Part shown: in pieces, positions 40,001-47,898 of the stretch | Layout of the letters: each line of letters begins with the position of its first letter | Position numbering within the stretch: the stretch's first letter is position 1 | Source of the DNA: a virus | DNA length: 64,000 nucleotides | Direction: 5' to 3' (one strand) | Virus record (IMG/VR): IMGVR_UViG_3300013233_000109 | Location: 1 to 64,000 of that record | Notes under the pieces: generated by a model | Told to the model about the DNA's origin: nothing | What the model saw: only the letters and a program-made list of their open reading frames with translations | Database searches by the model: none | Translations under genes and position numbers: made by a program

Positions 40001-40415
40001 TGCTAATGCTAAGCTGATTGTAGTCTGATAATTTTTCTGTAGTTTTTACAGATACTAACTTCAAATATCCAGCTGCTGATTCATTGCGCTTTGGCGTGTA
40101 GCCTACTAATTTAGCTAAACGCTCAACGCTGTCTCTACGTTCTGCTGTATCTAGGAAATTTTCACGGGTGTTTAAATCATTTCTGAATGATAATGATTGC
40201 CCCATGAACGCCATTAAATCTAATATTGCTACAAATTCCGAGCTCTCAGTATAATCATTGAAACTCTCTGGGTGGTGCTGACGTAAATAATCAACGAAGG
40301 TTTTGCGAATTGTTTCAAAATTATAAGACTGGAAATCTGCTTCTTTATACGTTTTGTATATGCGTTTCCAATCTTCTGTTCCGAAAAGTGCCGACTGTCT
40401 TGATGTTGTTGCCAT
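37026..40415 (-). CDS. gp6: Baseplate wedge protein gp6
   Basis: 1129 aa, clearly longer than T4 gp6 (660 aa). The N-terminal region (ALFGTEDWKRIYKTYKEADF, SFNDYTESSEFVAILDLMAFMGQSLSFRNDLNTRENFL) is the conserved gp6 start of cyanophage-type phages. VNGEDYNNFPFA near 430 and a C-terminal J-type domain (ISIWDFGDTFYFSELSSYL) follow. gp6 forms the inner ring of the baseplate wedge and reshapes on sheath contraction. The extra length is mainly in the middle. It has a late promoter and an AGAAGAG ribosome site. Confidence 0.92.
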   Translation of the reverse strand: MATTSRQSALFGTEDWKRIYKTYKEADFQSYNFETIRKTFVDYLRQHHPESFNDYTESSEFVAILDLMAFMGQSLSFRNDLNTRENFLDTAERRDSVERLAKLVGYTPKRNESAAGYLKLVSVKTTEKLSDYNQLSISNTTIKWDDVTNDDWQEQFATILNAVLVNSQRIGKPGNSQEVVGVKTDEYEINMADGFLPVIPFNSTVDGVAMDFEIVNGTSQNTNYIYEPTPVTNGALNLLFRDDNLGFASPNTGYFFFFKQGTLATQDFSLSDRISNRSVDIDISGINENDVWLFKDTNGIIEQWNQVENIYASNNDQTDATERKLYSLTSRTNDQITLNFGDGVFSEQPIGNYRAQVRSSNGLEYVIDTSEIQNVEVALNYISKTGRTETATFTVSLTVSVSNAKNRETLGDIKRRAPARYYTQNRMVNGEDYNNFPFATFNSIIKSKAVNRSNIGASRYLDLVDPTGKFSSINTFGDDGLLYQDTSEKSFNFTFNDRNDIQSVINNQVEPLISGRSILHFYYANFNRFAVAADTSWNQSTTITNETTGFFSDVNSSPTPLGTYTSTSNKYIVPGALVKFTPPVLFGVPSHFDENNKVQEGPVTSPSDKLEIWAGIKSQIFDGTNFGAGNLADGIGPVVLNNFVPTGAVAVESILPFNSNIAADIESSIVLKIEAYEDFGLGYNNETASWYEIDLNNVAESSIATFDNAISSESSWVIKFIASENTYTVTARTLNYHFASVSETRFFHDETTKIFDIKKGKTVNDYIKILKTNGLPDPTLLNSSSLPTNITLDIIAQSVESDGFVNDFDLEVSFADIDSDGIADDPDFFNTFVSPLITPETKNVFFEDTIDFDNLERTLPLEPGTINTEYATLDAIARVKTEYATGQVFYATSEGTFYELFSNVETVKLTQRTNLSAKVGRGNVQFQYKHNSPNTRRINPGVSNIIDIYVVTSAYYDEFTRYIQDSTNTVSEPEVPSSDSLQVAYRKLQEHRMISDNVILNSVKFKPIIGSKSATALQAYIKVVKVANSNTSDSEIKSRIILAVNDYFDISIWDFGDTFYFSELSSYLHTKLGDVVASIVITSKDPLNSFGDLYEIKSQPNEIFTSAATVDDIIIIDALTASNIQTGNN

Positions 40416-40437
40416 TTATTATATTCTCTTCTTAGTT

Positions 40438-40451
40438 AAATACTATTTATG
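40438..40451 (-). promoter_or_regulatory. T4-type late promoter for gp6
   Basis: CATAAATA on the - strand at 40444-40451, predicted +1 near 40438 and a 23-base leader carrying AGAAGAG before ATG 40415. It lies in the 57-base gap after gp25. Confidence 0.75.
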
Positions 40452-40472
40452 AAGATGAATAAACGGCTCACT

Positions 40473-40847
40473 TTATACGATATTTAAAGATTCTGCGTTT
40501 TGGTCAAATACTAAAGACATATTCTCGACACTTTGATTAGGTAATACTGTTACTGCTACTTCTGCTATTACTGTATTATGTGATGATGTTATTGTTAACG
40601 ATTCGAGATTTAATCTTGGATCGCCGTTGATTATTTTTGTAATTTCTGCTTCCACTGCTTCGAGAATCTCATCTACTAGTGGGTCAAATACATAGTTCCA
40701 TATTTCCGTGCCTACATCTGGGCGGCCGGGCATACTGCCTGCTCTTATTAAGAAAGCATTAAGTAAATCTCGCTTTATTAAATCAAAATCTGTTAATGTG
40801 AATTTCTTTACTTGCCCTATTGTGTTTAATCCTCTGAATGTTGCCAT
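40473..40847 (-). CDS. gp25: Baseplate wedge protein gp25
   Basis: 124 aa, close to T4 gp25 (132 aa). The FTLTDFDLIKRDLLNAFLIRAGSMPGRPDVGT region and the EIWNYVFDPL motif are typical of the gp25/GPW family (TssE in type VI secretion). gp25 joins wedges to the central hub and starts sheath assembly. The ATG shares bases with the gp5 stop. It is followed by gp6, the usual partner. Confidence 0.93.
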   Translation of the reverse strand: MATFRGLNTIGQVKKFTLTDFDLIKRDLLNAFLIRAGSMPGRPDVGTEIWNYVFDPLVDEILEAVEAEITKIINGDPRLNLESLTITSSHNTVIAEVAVTVLPNQSVENMSLVFDQNAESLNIV

Positions 40848-43360
40848 TAGAAATAATCCTCGTTAAATGTGTTTGTACCTACGCCTATAGCACCTGTTAC
40901 AGTTGATGTTAAATCATTTGATACGTTGCTTGCTAGTTCTGCTAAATTCTTAAACGCTCCTGGCGCTAAGCTTGCTAATTCTGCCTGCAGTGGTTGTGTT
41001 TTTGACCCTAGTCCTTCTGCTTGCTTAACTAACGCACCTATGTCTACTGCCCCTGTTAGTGATTTTGCTGTATTTGCTAGCTGAGTTACGTCTGGCATTA
41101 ACTTATCGCCAATTAAATCATTTTGTATAGCATCTAACGCTGAGCGATCTACTGTTCCTACTACGCGCTTGACACCCGACGCTATAGCATCTGAGGCTAC
41201 AGCTGCCTGCTCTGTCACAGATGCTGCTATAGGTGCAGCTTGCTCAGCAAATCCTTGACCTGCTTGCTTTAATGAATCTATTACACCGCCAGCAGTAATG
41301 TTATTTAACACCCCGCCTGCTTTAGATACCGCTAATTCAGCAGCGTGAGACGCGGTGCCTGCGGTGCTATTGATCCCGGCTAATACATCATTGCTTATCG
41401 ATGTGGTATTGCCTGATGCCCACTTGCTGATTGTACTCGCACCTGCTTCGAAGCTCGCTGCTATCATTGGCATAGTATCTGTTGCTGATTCTAATCCTGT
41501 TAGTACTCCTGCTTGTTTAAATGAGGTGTATGCTTGCTCCATTGCTTGCTGCGCTATTGCTGTCTGTGCTGGTAAACTTGATGTTAAATCTGCTAAGCTA
41601 TTTATACCGCCTTTTCCTGTAAATAGCGAATTATCTGCTAATGCTGATAGTTGTGCTGTTATTGTTGTCAATTTTGATACTACACCTTGAACTATTGTCC
41701 CAGCAGCTTCTAGATTTGCTACTGGTATGCCTAGCTCGCCTACACCTTTTATTATACCACTGCTTGCTGCTACTGCTACTTCTTCTTTACGTGCTGCTAC
41801 TGCCGCTGTTGTTTGCGCTGCTGATACTGGGCCTACTGCTTTAGCTGGAGCGTTTTTTGCCTGTGTTGCTGCTTTTGCTACTGTCACTTTAGTTACTGGC
41901 GGTGTTGCTTTTACAGCATCAATTACTTGTTGTGTCTGTGGTTTTGCTACTGCAGGGGATAATGTCGGCACGAATGCTATCCCCTCAGGTACACCGGTGT
42001 TATGCTCAGGGTATGGTTCGTGTGTTGGCGCCCTCGAGACTATGGTTTTATTTATTTTTGCTTCGCTTACTCGCCAGCCTGTTATGTCACTAAATTCAGT
42101 CTCAGGTAGTAATGATGGTTCGTGATATTCTGTTTTCTTTACTTTACCAGGATCGTATGTGTTTAAATCTATTCTACTGCCTTTTATTGCTACATTAGCA
42201 GTGGCTCTTATGCGTGTTTGTAATAAACTGTCGCAATGAATAAATCCGTCTGATTTTACTGTTAATTTCTTTTCGCTATATAATGCTACGTGTTCTTTGC
42301 CAATGATATCGAATCTTTTTTCACATTCTTGCTTAATGTTTTCTTTAGCATAGAAATTAATGTTTTTATTACTATGCATGTTAATGTCTTTGTCGGCGTG
42401 AATGTTTATTTCGCCTTGACTACGCAAATTAATACTATTAGAACTATATACGTCCACTGTTCCTTCGTTGCCAAATTCTAGCCATGTTTGCCCATTCGCA
42501 TGTGCTATATACAGTGCTGCGCCACTATCAGACATTGTAATTTGATGCCCTGTTGCTGTGCGTAGGCGGATCAATCTGTCGTTATCTTTAATGTCACCAT
42601 CGTCCATTACAAAACTATGGCCGCCTTGTCGTGTTTTTACCGCTTTGTTGCTGCCTTCCTTGACACGTTCTCTACCGGGGGTGCTGATGCCGTATGCGTA
42701 TGACGGGCTTTCGCGTTGCGCTGACGATCCGATTGGTCCGCGTATTGTGTCGCTTATTGTGCCGGCTTGCCACATCTGTGTTGCTGATAATGTGTGTAGT
42801 GGTTTAGGTAGATTCTTGAAATTTGGGTTGTTCATATTCTTATCTGAACGATTAATTTCGCAAGTTGGCAGCTGTGTATTGGCATCTGTGTTGAATGCTA
42901 ATCGCTGTTTCTCTGTGTTAAAGATTACAGTGTCTGCCGCTTTCGCACCAACTGCCGGTATCATGTGATTCATTTGAGGCTGTGGTATACACCCAACATA
43001 ATAACCTTGACTTGGGTCGCCATTGACAAAGAAACAAAGTACTTCTACTCCAAGATCCGGCGTAGTGAACCACATACCATATGAATGCGCATTTTTATTA
43101 AAATCTGAATCAGAGGTATCATTTAAATCATGCGACGTATTGCCATAGAACGGTGACAGGTATCGTACATCGCGCCATCCGCTCTCATCATTGCGATTCT
43201 GATTTCCTCGTGTTTTTAGCCATACACTTACTCTCCCTGTTCTGTTAGCATCTATATTCGCCATCACGATCCCAACATATGGCCCGTGTTCTGCTCTGTT
43301 GCCGTTACCGACATCATTGTATATATTTGCACCAGTGTTAGTGCCGTGCATGTTATCCAT
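40847..43360 (-). CDS. gp5: Baseplate spike protein gp5-like, without lysozyme domain
   Basis: 837 aa. Residues about 25-140 form the OB-fold (YVGIVMANIDANRTGRVSVWLKTRG split over two strands, and GVEVLCFFVNGDPSQGYYVGC). Then come GGHSFVMDDGD and beta-helix repeats (INLRSQGEINIHADKDINMH, then NINFYAKENI and KRFDIIGKEHV), as in gp5 and VgrG spikes. T4 gp5 has a lysozyme inserted between OB and helix; no such domain is present here. About 380 C-terminal residues are Ala-rich, low-complexity and probably helical, an unusual tail. It forms the membrane-piercing needle. A lysozyme-like domain is found instead in the next gene upstream. Confidence 0.88.
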   Translation of the reverse strand: MDNMHGTNTGANIYNDVGNGNRAEHGPYVGIVMANIDANRTGRVSVWLKTRGNQNRNDESGWRDVRYLSPFYGNTSHDLNDTSDSDFNKNAHSYGMWFTTPDLGVEVLCFFVNGDPSQGYYVGCIPQPQMNHMIPAVGAKAADTVIFNTEKQRLAFNTDANTQLPTCEINRSDKNMNNPNFKNLPKPLHTLSATQMWQAGTISDTIRGPIGSSAQRESPSYAYGISTPGRERVKEGSNKAVKTRQGGHSFVMDDGDIKDNDRLIRLRTATGHQITMSDSGAALYIAHANGQTWLEFGNEGTVDVYSSNSINLRSQGEINIHADKDINMHSNKNINFYAKENIKQECEKRFDIIGKEHVALYSEKKLTVKSDGFIHCDSLLQTRIRATANVAIKGSRIDLNTYDPGKVKKTEYHEPSLLPETEFSDITGWRVSEAKINKTIVSRAPTHEPYPEHNTGVPEGIAFVPTLSPAVAKPQTQQVIDAVKATPPVTKVTVAKAATQAKNAPAKAVGPVSAAQTTAAVAARKEEVAVAASSGIIKGVGELGIPVANLEAAGTIVQGVVSKLTTITAQLSALADNSLFTGKGGINSLADLTSSLPAQTAIAQQAMEQAYTSFKQAGVLTGLESATDTMPMIAASFEAGASTISKWASGNTTSISNDVLAGINSTAGTASHAAELAVSKAGGVLNNITAGGVIDSLKQAGQGFAEQAAPIAASVTEQAAVASDAIASGVKRVVGTVDRSALDAIQNDLIGDKLMPDVTQLANTAKSLTGAVDIGALVKQAEGLGSKTQPLQAELASLAPGAFKNLAELASNVSNDLTSTVTGAIGVGTNTFNEDYF

Positions 43361-46300
43361 TAATTATCATCTCCGTTTAAGAATCTATCGGCACCATCGT
43401 CTGATATCTCGATACCGTTGAACGCTTGCTTTATATCATCGCCTGTGTCTTCTACTACTGTTACTGCATTATTTATAAAGCGTCCTGCTCCATCAAATAA
43501 ACTAGCTGCTACATTCGAGATAGGTGCGGTTACATCTTTAACGACGTTGGCGGCACTTGAGAAAGCCGCTGATACATTCTCTGTTAAGTCTACTGGATCT
43601 ACTCCTACTGGGCTAGCAGTAACCGTGGTAAGATTTTCTTCGGCTTCAGTGGGTAGTGTTGTATTTTGTAGTGGTTTTGTAGCTACTGGACTACTTATTA
43701 CTGCGGTTTTGCTATTAGCTGTATTCATACCGCTCATTTCTGCTGCGGTTGTTTTATTATTTTCTTCGCGCTGAACGTCATTTGGCGCACCGAATGTGCA
43801 ACCTTCGGGTATAAACATTAGCGTTCCGCTTAATCGTTGTGTGAATGCTCCGCCGGTTAGTTCTGTGGTTATTGTGTTAGCCCTGTATATAAATGAGTGC
43901 TGAGATAATCCCGGCTGGCCTGTTGCTAAATCGTATCCTGTGTTTCCTGCTTTAACATCTGCTAATCCTGTGTATAAATCGTAATCTGTTATGGTATTGA
44001 AATTTATAGCGAAATATACCTCAGATACATCGTAATTTATCGACCCATCGTCTAAGAACGGTTTGTGATTAAATGGGCCTCCTATATTTTGTTCCGGACT
44101 ATAAAATAATTCACTTTGTGCTATAAAGTCTGGGTCACCTACGATGTCAATCTCTACTACCGCTTGATCGCCCGGAGAATATAATTCGCTTGCTGCTGCA
44201 GCTGATGGATCGTTGCTACCTAATTCGCCGTTTTCTGTATATGATGCTGTCGCTTCCATTGGGTGTAGTGTCTGTATAGTTCGTGCGTCGTGGGTTTTCC
44301 TATTAGGGTCTTGCGGCTTGTCGGCTGTGCCAAATGCTGTATAATACAAATAATTGTAATCTTGTGAGAACTTTATGACCTCGGTGTTTTCGCCGGTAAA
44401 CCAGTAATCAAACTTTTTGTGAATATTAAAACATTTATTATTCTCAAAATTATGAATTGATACACTGTCTACTTTGAACGCAGATATGTGATATGTGATT
44501 TTTGTAGCATAAACGTTCCGTATATCATCTTTCTCTAATTGCTCTACTTGTGTTCTTATTTTAAACCAGGTTAGATTTTGTCTGTCTTTGGGTATTAGCT
44601 TGCCGCTATTTTCGTCAGTTGCTTTATCGTATTGATCAGTGATAAACGTGCTATTGCGCATTATAGTATCGATTACTCTAGTAATTTTTTTACCAGCATT
44701 ACTCTCAAATCGTCGTTGATTTGTTAATGCTGCTACATCGGGGTCATCGCGTGCTGGATCATCTACTTTGTGTATAGGTGTAGCATTAAGGTTTTGAGTG
44801 CCCGGCTTTATTACTGTTATTTTGTCAGGGTCTATTTTTACCATCGTGTCTGTTTCGTCAAACTTTATTTCATACAGATCTTTTTCTTTGATTAATTTCT
44901 TGTCGTACAAATAATCTTGCCTGGCGTTAAGTGCTTCTGCTAAACCGTATATATTCTTATTACCGCTTTTGTTAGTAGGATGATTGCCAACGAGCACATC
45001 GCGTAATGTTCTCCCTTGCACCTTTGTATTAGCTGGTACTCCGCCGTGAACAAAATCAAGCGGGGCATTACTATTAGGGCAGACTGCTTCGCAGCTATAA
45101 TCTATTTTGTTACTGTCTAAGCGAAATGATGCTTTAGTAAACATAAATGGGATGAATTTTTCTGACACTGCTTGTCGATCGCTTAATGTTTCTGACGTTT
45201 CTAGATCACTTGCGCTAATCTGATTGCCTTCTGCGTCGTAACCGTAAAATCTTACAACCATTAAATAGTTTTGTGCTACATAATTTATATTTTCTGTTGT
45301 GTTTTTAGTAAAATCTCGGACTAATCCTTGTAAGTTTTCAAGAAATGTTAACCCAGCGGGTTCCGTTATGGTGAATTTCATTGTGAATACATTATGCGGG
45401 GCTTGTGTTGCTGACCCACTTACTAATCCTTCAAACTGAATATGATCTATATAATAATCTAATGGGAAATTTTCTGCACGTTTTGCTCCAAAATTATGTG
45501 TGTTAGCAGTGCCGGGCTTTGCGCTAATGCCGCCACTTTGCATGAATAATGTTAGCCCCTCAACTGATTTAGTGCCGGATCGCATTAACTCTCTGTACTC
45601 GGGATTGCTTAAAATATATAAACTAATACTATATGTCATTGTCGCAAATGCTTTAAACGGATTTGGCTTTGGTTCCCAGGTGCTGTTGAACACTGTAGCA
45701 TCCTCTGGTGATATTTTTCCTTTATTATTTAAAATCGCAAGTGACTCGCTTTCTTCAGCAGGATCAATGCTAGCGTTAGCAAACCTTTGTTTATTTTGTA
45801 CGCCAGGTTCTGTGCTAGCTGCTGGTGCTATAGTATCTGTTTTTTTAGCATTGGCTAGCGTGTCTGCTGATAATGTTGCTGAGGTGGATGCTGTATTACT
45901 AGGTGGATTATTTGGTGCCGATGATGCTTTTGCTGCATTGCGACCTATGTTTGCGTATTCGTCATTGGACGTGTCGTACCCATCGTAAGATACAACCCCA
46001 TTGTTGAATAATTCACTTGCACCGCCGGCTCCGGATATATGTGCTGCTGCAGCAAATGCGGCTATGTCTGCTTCACTGGATGCAGATGTTAACGCACCTA
46101 GTGATTTTCCTTGACGAAGATTAAATGCTACATTATTATCAAATGCTGTATTTTGTATGCTTTCGCTTTCTAAGAATGCTGATAAATTTGTGGCTCCGTT
46201 TTTGCCTGTCCATACACTAGGATTATTTAATACTGAATTGCCACCGAGTGATGCGCCGGGCGTTATGTATCCATTTGTTTCTAATGCTGACGCGCCAAAT

Positions 46301-46419
46301 TGAAATTTACCAACATATCCTAGCGTATTTACTACTGAGATATCCCCGGAGCTTTCTCTTTGTCCTATAGCTTCGCGTAATTGTGATTGCGTACCCGACG
46401 ATAATTTACTTATTGCCAT
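43360..46419 (-). CDS. Baseplate/tail structural protein with N-terminal lysozyme-like domain
   Basis: 1019 aa. Residues 11-170 resemble a lytic transglycosylase/lysozyme: an AIGQRESSG helix with the candidate catalytic Glu22, then NTLGYVGKFQFGASALET, the GKFQFG motif of such enzymes. The central part (about 250-560, with FKAFATMTYSISLYILSNPE and VQGRTLRDVLVGNH) is a structural region I recognise from cyanophage tail clusters and may correspond to the gp27 hub (inference). The enzyme would open peptidoglycan during injection, a task done by gp5 in T4. It starts 1 base after gp53 and ends against the gp5 start. Confidence 0.8.
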   Translation of the reverse strand: MAISKLSSGTQSQLREAIGQRESSGDISVVNTLGYVGKFQFGASALETNGYITPGASLGGNSVLNNPSVWTGKNGATNLSAFLESESIQNTAFDNNVAFNLRQGKSLGALTSASSEADIAAFAAAAHISGAGGASELFNNGVVSYDGYDTSNDEYANIGRNAAKASSAPNNPPSNTASTSATLSADTLANAKKTDTIAPAASTEPGVQNKQRFANASIDPAEESESLAILNNKGKISPEDATVFNSTWEPKPNPFKAFATMTYSISLYILSNPEYRELMRSGTKSVEGLTLFMQSGGISAKPGTANTHNFGAKRAENFPLDYYIDHIQFEGLVSGSATQAPHNVFTMKFTITEPAGLTFLENLQGLVRDFTKNTTENINYVAQNYLMVVRFYGYDAEGNQISASDLETSETLSDRQAVSEKFIPFMFTKASFRLDSNKIDYSCEAVCPNSNAPLDFVHGGVPANTKVQGRTLRDVLVGNHPTNKSGNKNIYGLAEALNARQDYLYDKKLIKEKDLYEIKFDETDTMVKIDPDKITVIKPGTQNLNATPIHKVDDPARDDPDVAALTNQRRFESNAGKKITRVIDTIMRNSTFITDQYDKATDENSGKLIPKDRQNLTWFKIRTQVEQLEKDDIRNVYATKITYHISAFKVDSVSIHNFENNKCFNIHKKFDYWFTGENTEVIKFSQDYNYLYYTAFGTADKPQDPNRKTHDARTIQTLHPMEATASYTENGELGSNDPSAAAASELYSPGDQAVVEIDIVGDPDFIAQSELFYSPEQNIGGPFNHKPFLDDGSINYDVSEVYFAINFNTITDYDLYTGLADVKAGNTGYDLATGQPGLSQHSFIYRANTITTELTGGAFTQRLSGTLMFIPEGCTFGAPNDVQREENNKTTAAEMSGMNTANSKTAVISSPVATKPLQNTTLPTEAEENLTTVTASPVGVDPVDLTENVSAAFSSAANVVKDVTAPISNVAASLFDGAGRFINNAVTVVEDTGDDIKQAFNGIEISDDGADRFLNGDDN

Positions 46420-46420
46420 A

Positions 46421-46717
46421 TTATATTCCTAGCACTGAGCGTAATGTGTCTATGTGTGGTAACTTTATTGCTGTTCCTAGTTTAAAATCTATTAGCGGAT
46501 TAACTAAAATATTTGGATTCCGCATTGCGAATACCCACCATAAATCAGCACTATTATATAAATCGTATGCTAATAAATCTGGACGTTTATCGTATGTTGC
46601 GTTTATTGTGAATAAAACATCATCGGCTAATTTTGGAATACTTCTATTTTCCATGGTATCTAAATAGAAATCTGTTATAGGAGTGCTTAGATGCGCACTA
46701 GTTTGTCTGTATTTCAT
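46421..46717 (-). CDS. gp53: Baseplate wedge protein gp53
   Basis: 98 aa from ATG 46717, which overlaps the stop of the upstream gene (TAATG); a TTG two codons upstream is a less likely start. The core motif YDLYNSADLWWVFAMRNPN followed by NPLIDF is the hallmark of gp53, which sits in the baseplate wedge. It is shorter than T4 gp53 (196 aa) because only the core domain is present, as in other marine relatives. Confidence 0.88.
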   Translation of the reverse strand: MKYRQTSAHLSTPITDFYLDTMENRSIPKLADDVLFTINATYDKRPDLLAYDLYNSADLWWVFAMRNPNILVNPLIDFKLGTAIKLPHIDTLRSVLGI

Positions 46718-47796
46718 TACCAAAATCCTTTCTTTAATAAACTGCCGTTAGCATATTCTTTCAAGCTAAATTCATTACTAACTTGATCTCTTGTTTGTAT
46801 AGGCAGCATTGAGAAATTTATGTCTATCTTTGTAGGCACATACGTTTTACTGTTATATATTTTTGTTAAATCATTAACATCGCCCGAGCTATTAGATGCA
46901 TTTGCAGATGCTAATGACGGGACTGCCCCTTTATTAGCACCGGCTCCAGTTAATCTGCTTATAACTGATCCTACTAAATTACTTCCGATGCTGCCGCCTG
47001 CTTCGACTCCAGCAGTTGCAAAAAAGTCTGTTGGATTAGCTCCATCTGGTACACCGGCAGCTATATAATCTACGTCGTTGGGCATATTATAATTTACCAT
47101 TGTGATTACTGCTGGGTGATCTTTAAATTGATATTCCCCTAGTCCTTCTAAAAATACCAATGGTGGTGGCATCCCGCGTTGTGTGTCTTGTCCGTAAAAC
47201 ATTTTTGTACACGATCGTAAGAAGTGCAGTGCTGCTAACATATAATTAGCTTCTTTTGTGTCTTGTGCTGTAAATGTTGCTGTTACTAATAATTCAATAA
47301 CGTTACTGCCTTTGTAGAAATATCCCCTGTAATTACTATGTGTTAGATCGTAATTCTCATAATTAGCATTATATTGTACTGCTATCTGTGGAGTATACGG
47401 AAATATCAATCCTTGTGTTTTTGCTAGTGGCGCTAATATACCCGGGTTTGGGTCACCGTAAAGGTACTTTGCCCCTTTAGCTAGTTTTAATTTAACACGC
47501 CAATCGTTACTAGGCACGCCAATAGCGGCACCATCTGGGGGAGTGATATTAACTGGCTCATTTGCTACATCAATTGGCGAACCTATAACCGACACTGGCT
47601 CTGGAGCCGCAAATGTCTGCGCGGACTGTACGGCATCTGCTAAGTTTGCTGGATTACTGAAATTTTCAGTTCCTAAATTAGTACTTTGACCAAACCCACC
47701 TGTTACTATACTATTAGTAGCAGGCACGGTTATTCCTAGTGCTGCTTCATCTGGGAATGGGGATAATTGCGGTTCGTTCTCTACTGGTATTGGCAT
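46717..47796 (-). CDS. Tail-tube/baseplate structural protein
   Basis: 359 aa. The central part contains WRVKLKLAKGAKYLYGDP, IFPYTPQIAVQYNANY, THSNYRGYFY, FTAQDTKEANYMLAALHFLR and a later GLGEYQFKDHPAVI, a combination I recognise from T4-like marine phages as a baseplate/tail-tube associated protein (possibly the gp48/gp54 type that starts the tube). The N-terminal 90 residues are disordered-looking. It has a late promoter with 5-nt spacing to the ATG and no ribosome site, so the mRNA is probably leaderless. First gene of the baseplate block. Confidence 0.8.
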   Translation of the reverse strand: MPIPVENEPQLSPFPDEAALGITVPATNSIVTGGFGQSTNLGTENFSNPANLADAVQSAQTFAAPEPVSVIGSPIDVANEPVNITPPDGAAIGVPSNDWRVKLKLAKGAKYLYGDPNPGILAPLAKTQGLIFPYTPQIAVQYNANYENYDLTHSNYRGYFYKGSNVIELLVTATFTAQDTKEANYMLAALHFLRSCTKMFYGQDTQRGMPPPLVFLEGLGEYQFKDHPAVITMVNYNMPNDVDYIAAGVPDGANPTDFFATAGVEAGGSIGSNLVGSVISRLTGAGANKGAVPSLASANASNSSGDVNDLTKIYNSKTYVPTKIDINFSMLPIQTRDQVSNEFSLKEYANGSLLKKGFW

Positions 47797-47801
47797 AATC
47801 G

Positions 47802-47809
47802 TATTTATG
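47802..47809 (-). promoter_or_regulatory. Late promoter with 5-nt spacing to the ATG
   Basis: CATAAATA on the - strand, exactly 5 bases before ATG 47796, so the predicted +1 is the A of the start codon. It lies back-to-back with the sigma70 promoter for gp55. Confidence 0.7.
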
Positions 47810-47847
47810 ATGTTATATAATCTGCGTAGTTTATAATCTACAAGTGG

Positions 47848-47876
47848 TTGACCATTTTGCTGTACTATGCTATACT
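47848..47876 (+). promoter_or_regulatory. Sigma70-type promoter for the gp55 gene
   Basis: TTGACC (47848-47853), 17 bases, TATACT (47871-47876), then AGGAG at 47884-47888 and ATG at 47899. A host-read promoter before the late sigma gene fits the T4 scheme, where gp55 must be made before late genes can be transcribed. Confidence 0.85.
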
Positions 47877-47898
47877 AACACATAGGAGAAAACTAATA

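Noticed and set aside
41727-42125. 132-aa Ala/Val-rich ORF on the + strand opposite gp5
   Set aside because: It is antisense to the alanine-rich gp5 tail; composition and length follow from that repeat, and it has no ribosome site.
40847-43360. Lysozyme domain inside gp5 as in T4
   Set aside because: The OB-fold region runs directly into the beta-helix; no Glu/Asp/Thr lysozyme motif lies between them.
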